Positions 1-12,764 of a stretch of DNA of 37,835 nucleotides are shown here, one piece after another. Positions within the stretch are counted from its first letter, which is position 1. Every line of letters begins with the position of its first letter. A model generated the notes under the pieces. It made no database searches, was not told the origin of the DNA, and worked only from the letters and a program-made list of their open reading frames with translations. The position numbers and the translations under genes were made by a program. Where the stretch lies: the NCBI GenBank assembly GCA_020631485.1, contig JAHDHC010000013.1, positions 1 to 37,835 on the forward strand, in the 5' to 3' direction. The DNA comes from Candidatus Altimarinota bacterium. Lineage in GTDB: Bacteria; Patescibacteriota; Gracilibacteria; BD1-5; UBA6164.

Positions 1-3000
1 CTCATGCTTTCATAGGAACACTCAAGGCTGTCTTCTCTATCTCCCAGCTTGGAATCGGTGCTATAGGGAGTGTGACACTTGCATCTATATCTGGAAGATT
101 CCCAAGAAGTGTTTCTCCCATTGCTTCTACGGTATTATCTACACTTCCAGCATCTACCTCAGTTTGTGTTACTGGAATAGAAGTACATGTATAATTCCAT
201 ATTTCTCATGGGTGGAAATTTCCATCACTTCAAGTATCACTCGTTGTATCAAATACTGGTGGAGTAGCACACTTTACATCGCTTACTTCAAGTGATCTGA
301 TAGTTAGATTTCATGTATTTTCAACTTGGAAGAGATAATCTATAGTATCTCCTACTCTTTCTGGTTCAGAAACAGAACTTTTTTGTATTTCCCAATCAGG
401 ATTTTGTATGAGAGCTTGAGTTGTTGGATCATTCGTTGAGTCTCCATCAGTTGTTGAGCCATCTCATGAAGCTGTTTCTACTTCTTCATTCCCAGGATCA
501 GAGATATCAGATACTGGATCACCATTTGGATCAATTCCATTTGCAGTAGCATTGTTATCTACGTATCATCTGACTATATCTTCTTCTGTTATGACATATG
601 AATTTGGTGTACAAGTCGCAGATTCTGCTACCTCAAGTCATGCAGCTGCACTTATAGGAAATGTACAACTGTTGGTAATATCTCATCAAAGTAATGGATC
701 AGTGAGAGATATTGAATCAACTGGAAGTTGTCCACTGTTAAATATAGTAATAGTATACGAAAGGGTATCTCCAGATGCTGTTGGACTAGAAAGTGTATTT
801 GATGAAATGATTTTTGTAACCATGAGTTCCGGTTCTCAAATAATCTCAATAGTTGTTGGATCATTTGTTGGATCTCCATCTACAGTTACTTCATCTCACG
901 ATGGTGTTTCTACTTCTTCATCTCCTGGATCCGACATATCAGAGATAGGATCTCAGATTGCATCTGTACCACTTGCAATGGCATTATTATCTACATATCA
1001 TCTGATGATATCATTTTCTCCAATAACATAATCCGAAGGTATACAGGTAGCTGACTGACCTATATCAAGTCCAGTAGCAGCATCAACTGGGAAACTACAA
1101 GTATTTGTAATATCTCCTCAAAGAATTGCATCACTCAGAGTGATATCTGTTACATTAAGATTTCATACATTTTCAATAGTTATCTCGTAACTAATCGTAT
1201 CTCAAACAAGATTTGGAATATTAAACGAAGTTCCAGTAATCACTTTTGTCACACGAAGTTCTGGTTCTTGCACAAGATTTTGAACAGTAGGATCATTCGT
1301 AGTATCTCAATCTGTTCATCCTGTTCCTGATGAAGTTTCTACTTGCTCGTTTCCGATTCAAGAATCGGAAATATCATTTACCGGATTCATACTCTCATCC
1401 TCTGCATCTACTTCTGCTGAATTCTCTACATATCATCTTATAATATCACTTGATGTAAGAACATAATCTGCTGGGTAACATGTTGCTGTTTCATTTGCCT
1501 CAAGTACTCAAGGAGTCACAGGGAAGCTACATGAAGCAGTTATATCTCATCATAGCATAGGATCATTTACTACTGTATTGTATAGAGCAACATCTCAAGT
1601 ATTTTCTACAATAAGTTCGTATGTCACTGTATCTCATGGAATTGTTGGTGCGCTAAAATCTGTTGCAACAATACTCTTCGTGAGCTGAATATCTGGTGCG
1701 AGAATTGTCACATCTACTTCCGGATCTCATCATATAGCACCTTCTGGACTATCAGAAACGATTGCTTCAGTCGAAACTGTTGTTGGGCTAGGTACCGTAT
1801 CGAGCGCTGTTACTCTGTAGACGATCGTAACCGAATTTCACACAGCTATATTAATGTCATCGATATTGACCTGTCCAGCCCCATTTACTCATCCAGTTGG
1901 ATCAGAGTTATCCGTTGATCAGCTAGGAGTTGACATAATAGTAAATCATGTAAAACTTCCTGGAATATCAAGGTCTACAGAAATCCCTGTCAGATCAACA
2001 CTTCATGTGTTTGTAAGAGTTATAGTATATTCAAAAACATCATTTATAATCCCGAGTCATCCATTGAGATCTACTACAGATATATCTTCGTCAAGTATTG
2101 GAAGAAGTACCGTGATAGTATCAGGATCTGTATCGAGATAATCATTTTCTCAAGTATTTGTTCCAGTTCTTTCAGTATTATCTGAATTTGTAACTTCTGA
2201 ACTATATGTACCTTCTTGTCATGTATATGTCAGATCAGCATTGACTGTGAGATCTGTCATATCTGGAACAGATGCATCTATGATTCATGCGATCGTAAAC
2301 TGCAATGGATTTCATGTATTTATAGGAAGCTCAGATAAACTAAAGTCTTCTCATGACTGGTTGAGTCATACAACTCATCCAGAGTTTGTAACTGTGATAG
2401 CTCATGTGAGACTCAATCCAGTTGGAAGAAGCGTATCGATATCTATATCATATGCTGAACTTGTCCCAGAGTTTGTAATTGTATAAGTATATACAACATC
2501 ATTTCCATAACTGTATGTGGACACAAGATCAATAGAAAGTTCAGGTTCTACAATAACAACATCTTCAGGAGCATCTGTGAGAACTGAAGCTCCAGAATTA
2601 TAATTTGCACTTGCATTTTCTGCCTTTGTATCTCAGAGATTGTTATCAGATGTATTTAAAACAACTGCATCATATACGATTTCTATGTATTCTGTTTGTG
2701 TATTATCTGTATCGCTATTTACGATATTGTTAAAAACATAATCAACTGTTTGAGATGATCAAACATTTACTGATCCTATTGTTGGACTCACTGATCATGA
2801 ATATGTTATTCCTGCGCTTTCAGTGATATTTACAGATCATGGGATGATTTCCATACCTGCTGGAATGAGGTCTGAAAGTACAATAGTACTTGTTACTCAT
2901 TCTGATACTGGCACACGTATGATATAGCTCTCTACATCTCAAATCGTCGAACTTCCAGAGCTAGTCAGATCTTTTTCGAGTCATGTAATTCCTGTTATGG

Positions 3001-6000
3001 TAATGATATCATTATCATTTGAACTATATGATCTTTCTTCATCTGCTGTTCATGGCATAGAATCACCTGTCGCTGATACACTCCCAGAAAGCATTTCTCC
3101 ATATTCAACGCTACTATCTAAAATAGTATCGTAACTATATGTAATAGTTTCTCATGGAAGGAGTACTGCTCCACTTGATGTTGGAAGATAGCCTGTTCAT
3201 CCTGTTGATTTTGGTGGAAGTGTATCGGTCCATGTTATATCATAGAGAGGTGCAGTTCCTGTATTTTCGATTGTTATAGTTGTAGATATAGCATCTCATC
3301 CATCTCATGTATTTGGAGAAAATTCTTTTGTGATGACAAGGTTTGGCTCTACTATATCAAAGTTTGGACTATTATCAGACTTTGAGTTTCCATTGTCATA
3401 TTGTATTTCAGCAACTGAGTTTATGAGATCTCCTGCATTGTTATCTGGGACATCGTTTACGAGTACTTGAGTTTGGAGTAAAAATCATGCTCATGTAGAT
3501 GCTCAAGTATTATCTATATCTCAAAAGGTAAATGTAATAGTGTTATCTGGTCCTATGACAATACTTTCAATGGTATGAGATCATACTGCATCAGTGAGTA
3601 TTGATCATGTGAGGAAGCTAAATTCTGGTGGAAGAGTTTGTGTTACAATAGCCCCACTATATAACAGTGCTGGTGTATCAATCTGTATATTGTAAGTAAG
3701 TTCTTCTCATATCGTGATATCTGCATAAGTTCCGTTAAATGCACCACTTCAAGTGTCTGAATTGTTTGTTGCAGTTATGTAATGCGTGATTGCTATGTCT
3801 TTTATATCGAGATCTACAAAATCACTTGCTGTATAGTTTGCTTCTACTGCTACTCCATCATCATCAAGTGTAGAGTATGCTATATCAGCACTATTTCTTT
3901 CTTGTGATCCTGCAAGCGCTCCATTTCATATACTCGCATCAAAGGTAATTGTTTCTGTTTCTCATAGTTCGAGTTTTGGTAGAACTATACCAGAGCCTGA
4001 GAATAGATCAGCTTCAGATCATACAAAGTTAGCATTTCCTCAAAGAGTCCCAGTTATATTCGTAACATTTGGAGGTAATACATCTTTCAACAACACATCA
4101 TAAGCTGGAGCATTTGAAGTACTTGTGTGTTCTATTTCGAGAGTATATGTCACTGTATCTTCTGTGTCTGCAGATGATGGAGCGACAGTTTTTGTGATAT
4201 TAAGCGTTGGAATAATGAGATCAACTGGAGTATTTCTATTGATCGTTTGTCAAGAGTATCTAAAATCTCAACGAGCTCTATTGTTATTTCTCCTAGTGGT
4301 ATCATTTCTTCAAATAGCTGTCGTGCGGATAACAATTGTTTGATCAGTGGTCCCAGTATTTACTATATCACCAAAATCTACAATATTAGAAGTAAATCAT
4401 GTCCCAGTTGAAAAAGTAAGATTTGGACCAGTTGATACTACTTCACCGCTCAAATAGGTCAGTCTACTGGTTAGAAGATTTTCTGTAAAACGACTGTTGG
4501 TGTAAGTACCTCATGGAAGGGTAATAGTCGTTTCAAAAACTGTTTCTTCCCCAGCATGAATATCTGGTCTTCAACCTGGTTGGTTATCTGGTGAATCAGC
4601 TTCACTTGTAGAATAGTATGTACGAGTAATAGTTGGAGCTTCTACTGTAAATACAGCTTCATCATCAACTGTATCTATTTTGTTAAGATCATTTGAAGGA
4701 GCATCATCAGCAGAATAATAATCAAGTTCTACCGTATTGGTTCTTTGCTCCCCTCATACGATTACAAAATCAACCGTAGGAGAAACGGTATAAGTCAGAA
4801 TGATAACTGACTCATCTCTGTTTGCTGTTGCAGTATCATCCACGTCGAGAAAAGATCTATTGAGTGGCCCTTGTGGGTCAAAAGATATATCGAGACTATT
4901 TCCTGTTTGTACAACTGAAGCACCCGCAACTGGAGTTGCTGCTGATCCAGCATATACCATAGAAAAGCTATCGAGAAGCATATTATCAGGAAGTGTATCC
5001 GTAATATTTTCGAGATATCATGCAGCTTCACCTGTATTTTCTATTCTTACATTATAGGTCACACTATCTCAAAAAGATACATTTGTTGTAGGATCAGGAT
5101 TTACGTCTTTTGTGAGTTCAATCACTGGAAATCCTAGAGTAAATGGTTCTCTAAATATTTCTGTAGTACTGAGTGTTCCTTCGTCATTGTTAAACGTTCA
5201 AATCAATACATTTTTTATATCAACATTTGATTGTCATGGTCCAGGTGAGATAGCTAAAACATCAACACTAAAATTGATAGAAAATGTCTTAGCCATCGTT
5301 CCAGCACCAAGACTGAATTCTATGCTGTTTGCTGGGGTTGTTGCGATCCATGAAGTATCTGTTGGAGTAGATCATCAGAGACTTTGTCCGTTAAATACTG
5401 TATCAGCTGTACCATCTGCATTGTCATCATTGATAGGGACATTCACACCGTATAAGTCTTGGAGTGAATTATTTGTCTGAAAAGCGATATCATAGGCATC
5501 AGTATTTGGTCAGGTGACAAGAGGAAGTGCATCTATAAGCTTCGCTCATGTAGAGTAAACATTTGGAAAAGACATAGATGCATTAAAGTCGAGTTTTGAT
5601 CAAACAGGAATACTTCTTCCTGCAGGAAGTGGATTAGAAGAATCATATACTGTTCCATCTGGAAAAGTTATTGCGACAAGTTGCTTTGCATTTGTAGGAC
5701 TTGGTGCTGTAATAGTTGCTGTTGCAGCATCTGTATCTTGTTGTCAGATATGAGTTGGATCTGTGTATCCCCATTCTTCGTTGTTTCAGCTATCAATTAT
5801 ATTTCAGCGAAATTGTGCACTATTCGTAATTGATTGAGTATTTTCATATTGGATATCTCATGCTCATTCATACGCTCCATCAACCAGTACATCATATACG
5901 ATAATAAGTAAGTCTCCTGCTTGTATAGTATCTCATGCTCAGAGAGTCCATATAAGTGTTGTATCTCCGTCTACATTTGTAGAGTTGGTTGTCAGTGAAA

Positions 6001-7309
6001 GAGCATCTCCTCATCCACTATTTGTACTAGATATGAGTGAAACAAATGAAAGACCGTCTGGGAGGAGATCTTCTATCGCTGTTCATCCACCATTACTGTC
6101 GTATGACATATTTTGTGCTACATCGTACGTAATAGTATAACGAACCGTATCACCAATAACAGGTGATTCATTATTTACAGATTTTCCCAGTATTCAAAAT
6201 GATAGAATACCATCAGCTTCTTGAGGGGCAATTACGGAATCTGCATTAATCGAAATAGCTCCTGATCCATCATTCCAGCTCCCAGCAACCTGTTGAGTCG
6301 CTACATTTGTAGAAATAGTTTGATCATTTACAACTGCGTTGGTATCAAGTACTACCGATGTTCCGTCATATGATGCTGCTTCGTGTGATAGTGCCTGAGT
6401 TTCATATTGGATATCTACTACTCATCAAGTTGGAACATCGATATTTGAAATAGTGAGCGTTACCTGTCCTGCTGATGGTGTATCATATGCTACATTTGTT
6501 GTAGCTCCAGCTGTTGCAGTGAATCAGATGAATTTTCTATCATTTGGGATAACATCAACTATTTCAAAATCATTAAGTGGTCACAAAGCGTTTCCCGTGA
6601 TTCTGAGTGTTGAAGTTCAGATTTCTCAAATAAGGAGCTCCCCTACTCATATCTTTTCGATGTCGTATGGGATGAATTGTGTTGTTGTAGCTTCAAATGG
6701 AAGATTTGAAGTATTGGTATTTGCATCAATATTGTCAGGAAAGTTTGAATCTACTGGGTCATTGGCTGAATTTGCATAATCATATCATCCAGGAAGTGTT
6801 CCGGCTGGTGAACCACTTGGAATAGGTCCTGCTCCATAGATACTATCTTCTGCGTATGCGAGTACTTCAATATCTGTTGGAGTAAAAAGGTCTGCTGATG
6901 TATCTGAACTGAGATTTACAGAAAAACTATCTGAACTTCCTTTCATAATAAATCCATCCGTTTCAAAAAACAAGATCTTGGATCCATCAGGACGAACTTC
7001 TGTTCTCACTGGATTTCACAGATCTGGACTAGAAACAAAGTTTACATCTGCTGGGAGATTAAGAATAAATCATGGAGAAAATGCATCCGACTCAGAACTC
7101 GTTGCATTTGCAAGATTTATGTCCATAGTAAAGTTGTTTCCTATAATACTGCTCGGCTCTACACTTGAGCTCACAGTCATATTTAGATTTGCTGTCCCAT
7201 CACTATCTATAGCATACGCCAGTTGAGTAGTAGTTGGAAAAAAGACTCCAAATGACTGAAATAGCATTGCTACAAGCAAGATTTTTGCCAATAGTTTTTT
7301 CATATTCAT
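1..7309 (-). CDS. Giant secreted surface protein with DUF11/DUF7507-like repeats (C-terminus beyond window)
   Basis: At least 2435 residues are visible and the frame is still open at the left edge. The start is the ATG at 7309 (Met-Asn-Met-Lys-Lys), followed by a hydrophobic signal peptide that probably ends after TQLAYA near residue 34. I translated samples near positions 20, 400, 900, 1880, 4350 and 5480. All stay in frame with TGA = Gly and give beta-rich text typical of DUF11/DUF7507 modules, such as VDFGDIVNTGTTDQT and VGDTIDYLFQVENTGNL, with recurring PxWEIxK module starts. Acidic Asp/Thr/Ser linkers (TNDPTT, DPGDEEVET) separate modules near the visible C-terminal end. It is likely an exported adhesin or cell-surface stalk. 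The anchor is not visible, and I did not check every codon. Confidence 0.85.
420..1700 (-). repeat. Three tandem repeat units inside the surface-protein gene
   Basis: About 430-base units recur. Each encodes a segment near GYVDNNA (around 565, 1000 and 1430), then an acidic linker with SDxGxExVET and TNDPT (around 430-530, 840-960 and 1290-1390), then a new beta module. The units have diverged at base level but keep order and spacing, as expected for old tandem duplication within one exported protein. Confidence 0.6.
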
Positions 7310-7502
7310 ACCTCTTTTATTACAATATAATTTTTTAAACCTAGGTATAATTTTACTATAAATTTTTTGAAAAAACGAATGCCAGCAACAAAAATAACTT
7401 TACATATTTTTAAGATTATTATTAATATATTTCTGTATTTTTTTCTAGAAAATATTAAAATTTCATTACAAATAATTACTGAATCATAAAAGTTTGCTAA
7501 AT

Positions 7503-7540
7503 AAAAAAAGAAAGAGATATACTCGCCTCTTTCTTTTTTT
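7503..7540 (-). terminator. Rho-independent terminator, possibly bidirectional
   Basis: The stem GAAAGAG (7510-7516) pairs with CTCTTTC (7527-7533), flanked by an A-run on the left and a T-run on the right. On the minus strand it sits about 20 bases past the stop of the coiled-coil gene. The remaining 7310-7502 is AT-rich leader DNA of the surface-protein gene with no convincing ORF. Confidence 0.75.
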
Positions 7541-7558
7541 AGGGTATAATATATAGTA

Positions 7559-8545
7559 TTATGCCTCAGCAAGTACTTCTTGGATCATTTCAGCAATCGC
7601 ATCAAGTTTCGCTAGTACATCTTCTTTCCTCTCATCGCTCATCGTATCGTTGTTTTCAAATTTTTCTTTGTATTCCTCTATTTTTACAAGTACTTTTTCC
7701 AACTTTGTTTCAGAAATATTTTCAAGTCTGGTCTTGTATTTTTCTGTCATTTTTTTCTTGTACAATCCTCTTTTTTCCGCATATTTTGAGCTATTTTCTG
7801 CTCTTTTTTCTTTTAGTTTTTCTTTCATCTCATCTCCATTTTCTTTCATATTTTTAACTCTTTGTTTCATTTTTTCTCACGTTTCTTGCATTTTTGATTT
7901 CTTTTCCTCTAGTGTTTCTAGTAGATCTGGATAGTCTTGTAGAAGCTCCGCAAGCTCTTCTTGATGACTTGCTCTTAGCTCTTCCCACTTTGCTTTAAGC
8001 TCTTCTTTTTGTGTGTCAGTCATGTCTTCTGTCCTTTCTTCTTTGAGATCTTCTAGAGCTTCTTTATGTTCTTCTCTGAGTTCTTCAAGTGCTTCCCTTG
8101 TATCATCATCGAGCTGTGACAAAAGTGCTTCTCTTGCTTGGAGCTTTTCTTCTCTTTTCTCTTTCATTTCTTCTCTTTTTTCTTCCATTTTTTCTTTTCT
8201 TTCTTTGAGTGCAGCAATTGCATCTTCGTTATCTCCTAAGAGTTCGATCGCTCTATCATGATATGAATCTCTTATAGTTTCTAGAGCTTCCTCCATTTCT
8301 TCTCTTTGTTCATCAGTTGCTGTTTCTCTATCAAAATCTTCTCTTAAAGCTTCTAGTTCCTCTCTCATAGAATCATGGAGTTCTTTCAGTGACTCTTGAG
8401 TTTCTTCATCTAAATCGGCATATATCTCTTTATCTCTTTCTCAGAGGCCTTTTTCAGATCTTTCAGACCTTTCATAATCTGCAGAAGCTGATGTAGCAGT
8501 AAGTATAAAGATAATTAGTAGTAGTAATCTTGTAATATTTTTCAT
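7559..8545 (-). CDS. Secreted Glu/Lys-rich coiled-coil protein
   Basis: 328 residues. The ATG at 8545 starts a clear signal peptide (basic N-terminus, LLLLIIFIL core, probable cleavage after SASA near residue 23). The mature part is almost entirely charged heptad-like sequence rich in Glu, Lys, Arg and Leu, for example EERKEDVL and KEELKAKWEELRASH, with very few glycines. Two TGA codons, one after EKGL and one after KMQET, read as Gly; under the standard code they would split the gene into unrelated pieces. The stop is TAA at 7559-7561, followed by a terminator. It is probably a periplasmic or cell-surface rod-like protein. No enzyme motif is seen, and LTXXQ/CpxP-like stress proteins are a loose alternative. 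It is separated by 93 bases from the lipoprotein gene upstream. Confidence 0.85.
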
Positions 8546-8638
8546 CTTGTAAATGGTTAATAATAAATATTTACGTATCCAGTATATAGCAATTTGGGTA
8601 AGAACAAGGTAAGAATATTTTTTAAAATATTTAGTTTC

Positions 8639-8812
8639 TTATTCGACAAATAAGTCCTCTATAAATTTTTGTTCTTCATTTGAAATATAATCTTGCGGAG
8701 CTTCTGCTTTTGTATTTTCTTGTGGCAGATCTGAACTTATGGTTCAGCTATCTGTACTACATGCACTGAGACTCAGCAATCATATAATCATGATTCAAAT
8801 ATATGGTTTCAT
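8639..8812 (-). CDS. Small lipoprotein
   Basis: 57 residues. The start at 8812 gives Met-Lys-Pro-Tyr-Ile, a hydrophobic stretch containing two TGA-coded glycines, and a lipobox LSAC with Cys at about residue 19. The mature part is short and acidic, ending in FIEDLFVE. It begins 18 bases after the YHYH gene stop in the same direction, so the two are probably co-transcribed. It may tether or assist the YHYH protein at the membrane, which is inference from adjacency only. Confidence 0.65.
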
Positions 8813-8830
8813 TTTCTTGTTATTTATATG

Positions 8831-9949
8831 TTATCTTGTTGGAGCTCATGTTCTGTTAGTTCAAGGACCAGATCTTCATCCAGGTCATCACTGTGCTCAT
8901 CCACCTGGTCATGTCTTTGTTGATGTTTCACCATTCATACATCTCGGGCCAAATGGAAAATCTTCTGTAATAAAATATCCATATTGATCATCTACATATG
9001 CTCCATTACAAGAGTCAAGATTTCAAAGTCACGCAACAAACTCCCAATCACGATCATATGTACCATCAGGAGTGGTCCCCTCTACTGGTATCTCTGAGTC
9101 TCTATAAATACAGTTTGTCCCTGTTCTCGTATCACCCACTAATTGGTAACTTGGAGTATAGCTTCATTGTTTCGAATAAAAGAGTGGAAAACCATCTGTC
9201 GCATATCATACATGTACCACATCATCTCACTCTAGTGTCTCCATCAAAAGATCAGATACTCAATGATAGTGGTATTCTCAAGTTGGCTGTACATGTGCAT
9301 TATTAAAATCAAGTCCTATAACGTCAATAACAGTTTGTTGTGCTTCTATTCTATAGACTTCTCCACTTGCACATTCGAGTCTTTCAGCAGTCTCAAGTTG
9401 ATACTTCACTCCATTATATGCTACTCATGAATCATGTGCCCATGTAGCATTTCAAGTATATGTTGGAGTAAGATCAAGTTCCCATCTTTTATCTTGCTCA
9501 GAGATAGTATTTGGGTTTGCTTTATTTGGAAATGTTCCAACTTCATGATTTGCTAGAGCATTTGAAGTAATCGTTCTGGTATCTCAAGATATAGTTACGG
9601 CAACTTCTGTCCCATATGTGCTATCTGAGATAGTGTACTCTCATGAATATGCTCATGATATAGTTGAGTTGCTCACACCTGAAGCAGAAGTAGTATCAGC
9701 TTCTGAAAGATTATCATACAAATATCAGAGGATGTAGCTTATTCTTTCGTCTCATTCATATCTTTTTTGATATATTTCAATAGCATTGAGAACAGATCAT
9801 CTATATCCCTCTCACTTTGTATCAATGATAATTTCAAACTTTGCAACTACGAGATCCATTTTTTCTACAAGCTCAGCTGAAGGAGTATAAGCAAATACAT
9901 TCAAACATCAGAGTAAAAATACTCAGGCACTTACAATAATCTTTTTCAT
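8831..9949 (-). CDS. YHYH-domain secreted protein with Gly/Pro-rich tail
   Basis: 372 residues. The ATG at 9949 starts a signal peptide ending near NVFA. The YHYH-family signature GEYHYHG lies near residue 224, followed by VGYATDGFPLFYS near 245-258, as in that family of extracellular proteins of unknown function. The last 30 residues are Gly/Pro/Thr-rich (GPGGGAQGGPGGRSGPG), and most of their glycines are TGA-coded. The stop is TAA at 8831-8833. The family is often exported and its histidine pairs suggest metal binding, but no activity is established here. It is transcribed away from the HupE-like gene across a 234-base AT-rich spacer (9950-10183) that should hold both promoters; I could not fix their boxes. 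Confidence 0.85.
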
Positions 9950-10183
9950 ATAGAAAAGTTATTAAAATAATATAATTACAATTTAGATCATACATACCTA
10001 AACTTCTGATACAATACTCTTAATTGAGTAAGATCTAGGTAAGAGTGTAGTTCCAATTCATGAAGTAACAAAACTTTTTCTCTTGTTTTCCCGAAATTAA
10101 GAACTATATAAGAATACGGTCTTGATCCTTGCTATACAATATATTTTTATATAATTATCTGTATATATAGCTAAATCACTCAA

Positions 10184-11128
10184 ATGAAAAAAATATTGGT
10201 ACTCACTATAGTCTTACTTTGATCAATTAATCCATCAGCAGCTCATGATTTTGATGCAGATATTATGGAATATATTCTCTCCACTCCAGATGCTACATGG
10301 AGCGATTTCTCAGAATACATACAAGTACAAAAAAAAGTAGACTTAGAAGATAGCCTAAAAGATACAAGAGAAAAAATCGAGTTAGCACTTGAACTCCCAG
10401 GAAAAAAATATGTCGGACTCTATACCAATGAAAATCCAAGATTTACATACAAAGACTTAAAAGAAGTTATAGGAGATGACCCTATGCTTGTAGAACTTGG
10501 TATTGAAAACATATATAGTTATCTTGACCAAGTGTATGCACCTTTACGTGAAAGACAGTTTGATATCTCCTTTCTCTGGCAAACAGTTATGATCGGTTTT
10601 ATGCACATACTTGGCTGAGTAGACCACATTTTGTTTATCGCTACACTCCTTATCTGTCTCCCAAGGTTCAAGAGAATAGTTGGAGTTATCACAACCTTTA
10701 CCGTTGCTCATTGTATCACGATAGTTCTATGATGACTCGGGATTGTATCCGTTCCAAGTGTATTGGTAGAATCTATGATTTTGATATCTATCATTATCAT
10801 GGGAATATTTGCTCTATTTTCCCAGGTCTGAGAAGAAAAAAATATATATTTTGAAACAGCACTTATCTTTGTACTCTGACTTTTTCATGGACTTGGATTT
10901 GCATGATTTTTCTGAGGTATACTTGAAACCAGCAGAAATATAGTAGTTCCTGTCCTCTGATTTAACATGTGAGTTGAACTCTGACAAATACTCATAATCA
11001 CGATACTTTTAAGCTTCCTCCACTTCCTCTACACATACGCAGACGCACATAAAAATACCCTCAAAAATAGCTTTGCAGTGTTCTGCTGTATCTTTGCAAG
11101 TTATTATCTGGTCTTGAGTTTTTTATAG
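10184..11128 (+). CDS. HupE/UreJ-family membrane protein
   Basis: 314 residues. A signal peptide (MKKILVLTIVLLG, ending near PSAA) leads into an extracytoplasmic domain of about 110 residues, then six or so membrane segments. The family hallmarks are clear: GFMHILGGVDHILFI near residue 140, FHGLGFAGFFGGI near 235, and GFNMGVELGQ near 258, with His and Asp in membrane positions. HupE/UreJ proteins are linked to nickel or other metal uptake. No hydrogenase or urease gene is in the window, so the substrate is open. Most transmembrane glycines are TGA, so a standard-code reading keeps only the N-terminal part. The stop TAG at 11126 faces the convergent monooxygenase gene across six bases. Confidence 0.85.
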
Positions 11129-11134
11129 GAGATC

Positions 11135-12562
11135 TTAAATCCCTCGTCCTCTCGGACTATCTCAATCATGGAGCACTGCATCTGAGTGCAAGAGTTTTAC
11201 AGCTCTGGCAGAGTCTCGTACTTTGAGTACACTACGTGCAAGCATCTTCTTTTCAAAATCCTCAAGGAGTGTTTTTCTGAGTCATGTTTCTTTCCAGTTT
11301 GAGTCAAGAAGGCAATTTGCTGTAATGGCTCGAGCGAGATCGAGTGCATCTAAAATTGCCTGGTTTGCGCCCTGTCACTTAAATGGGCTCATTGGATGCA
11401 TAGCATCTCAGATAAGGGTGATGTTTCAGATATTTGCGAGTGATTCATGATCAAGTATCTCCCTATCATATACTGGGTAACCACTTATCTTTCAGATATC
11501 TGTAGCTTTGAGTATCTCAGGAATTGGACTATGCCAGTTTCAAAGTCTCTGGATTGCCTCTTGTTTTAAGGTATTAGCTCATTGTTTACTCAATTTTTTT
11601 GCTTCTTCTTCATCAAGTGGAAAGCTTAATTGCCACATAATATTTTCTGCATCATAGGGCATCATGTATATGCGCTCTGTGCCATTTACAGTCTGAAAAA
11701 CAGTCTTTGAATCAAGAAGATGACTCTGTACATCAGAAAGACTCTCAAGACGACAAATACCTAAAATCACGATACATCCTAGATACTGTAAAGGAGATTT
11801 TTCTTCTCCGATCAGATGTCTTCGTACTGTACTTCGTATCCCATCAGCTCCAACCACAAGATCAGCTGTTATTCTGTGAGATTTCTGTCCTGTTTCAAAC
11901 TCCAGATCTATTTTTCATACATCATTATGGGATATATTTTTCAAGCGATGTCCCCATGCGATATCTGTCCCCTCACCGAGTTGTGAAATAAGCTGAGCAC
12001 GCAGAGATTGTCGTGAGATATGTATATTTCTCGGTTTTGTGGTCTTAGTCAGCTCTTCTTTTGAGAGTTTTCACCTCCCCCATCGTCCAATAACTTTTCC
12101 CTCAGTATCATGTACAAGATGGATAGTCGAAATAATTCCCTCTTTTATATCATCAAGTCCAAGTCACGTAATTGCCTTACTTGCCTGTTGTAAGGTAAGT
12201 CAGTATCATTGTGCTCGTTCATCAAAACTTGTGTCGCGTTCATATAAGGTGTAAGGGATACCCCTGTGAAGACAGGCAATGGCCAGAGCAACTCCCCCTA
12301 TACCTCCACCGATTATCGCAATACTAGGATAGTTTTTTGTATCTTTTTCTGGGAATTTCCTAGACTGTACTAGGCCAGTTCCTCAACAGTGTTTGCATAT
12401 ATCTATTTGTGGGATAAGTTTTTTTGGCTTATGTGATCCTCATAATCCCTTTTCAAATTGCTCCACATACTTCGCATGACGACGACGAGCTCGCCTCCCA
12501 ATAGGAAGCTCTACTTTCGCCTCTCACAAACACTCAGGACATGATCTATAAAAGCATTTCAT
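11135..12562 (-). CDS. FAD-dependent monooxygenase with N-terminal zinc-binding segment
   Basis: 475 residues. The flavoprotein part has all three family signatures: the dinucleotide-binding loop GGGIGG near residue 84, VVGADGIRS near 235, and LIGDAMHPMSPFKGQGANQA near 384. This places it with aromatic-ring or quinone hydroxylases of the UbiH/salicylate-hydroxylase type. Unusually, about 65 residues precede the Rossmann fold. They carry Cys8-x2-Cys11 and Cys56-x2-Cys59 with a GGTGLV turn, like half of a DnaJ-type zinc finger, plus an Arg-rich patch (GRRARRRH). The start at 12562 keeps this segment in frame with no stop. No ubiquinone pathway is visible, so the substrate is unknown. A start near residue 80 would remove the zinc segment, but its motif regularity argues for the longer form. 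Confidence 0.85.
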
Positions 12563-12662
12563 ATATTGTTATTTTTGATAAATTCAGTCTTAGTGATTAT
12601 TTTATTCTATCTAAGATCCAAAAAATACAAAGTAGCTGTACCAAGATAATTTTTTAGAGAAT

Positions 12663-12704
12663 AAAAAACTATTCTCTCGAATAGTCGTTTTATTTTTTAT
12701 GGCA
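12663..12704 (-). terminator. Terminator hairpin, copy 1 of a repeated element
   Basis: ACTATT and AATAGT flank the loop CTCTCG, with T-rich arms on both sides. It lies downstream of the DUF4236 gene on the minus strand. A near-identical 42-base copy, including the following ATGGCA, occurs at 14774-14815. Confidence 0.7.
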
Positions 12705-12764
12705 CGACGAGAAGATGAGTAAGGAGGAACTAATTGATTTATTAGAAATGACATAAAACCTAAA

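Noticed and set aside
552-1031. Plus-strand open frame of 159 codons
   Set aside because: It lies antisense to the surface-protein gene; its Ser/Val-rich text mirrors the repeats and has no signal or motif.
7306-7572. Minus-strand frame of 88 codons between surface protein and coiled-coil gene
   Set aside because: It runs through a terminator and AT-rich leader and has low-complexity sequence.
8739-9306. Two plus-strand frames opposite the YHYH gene
   Set aside because: The minus frame carries the YHYH signature and a signal peptide; these are shadows.
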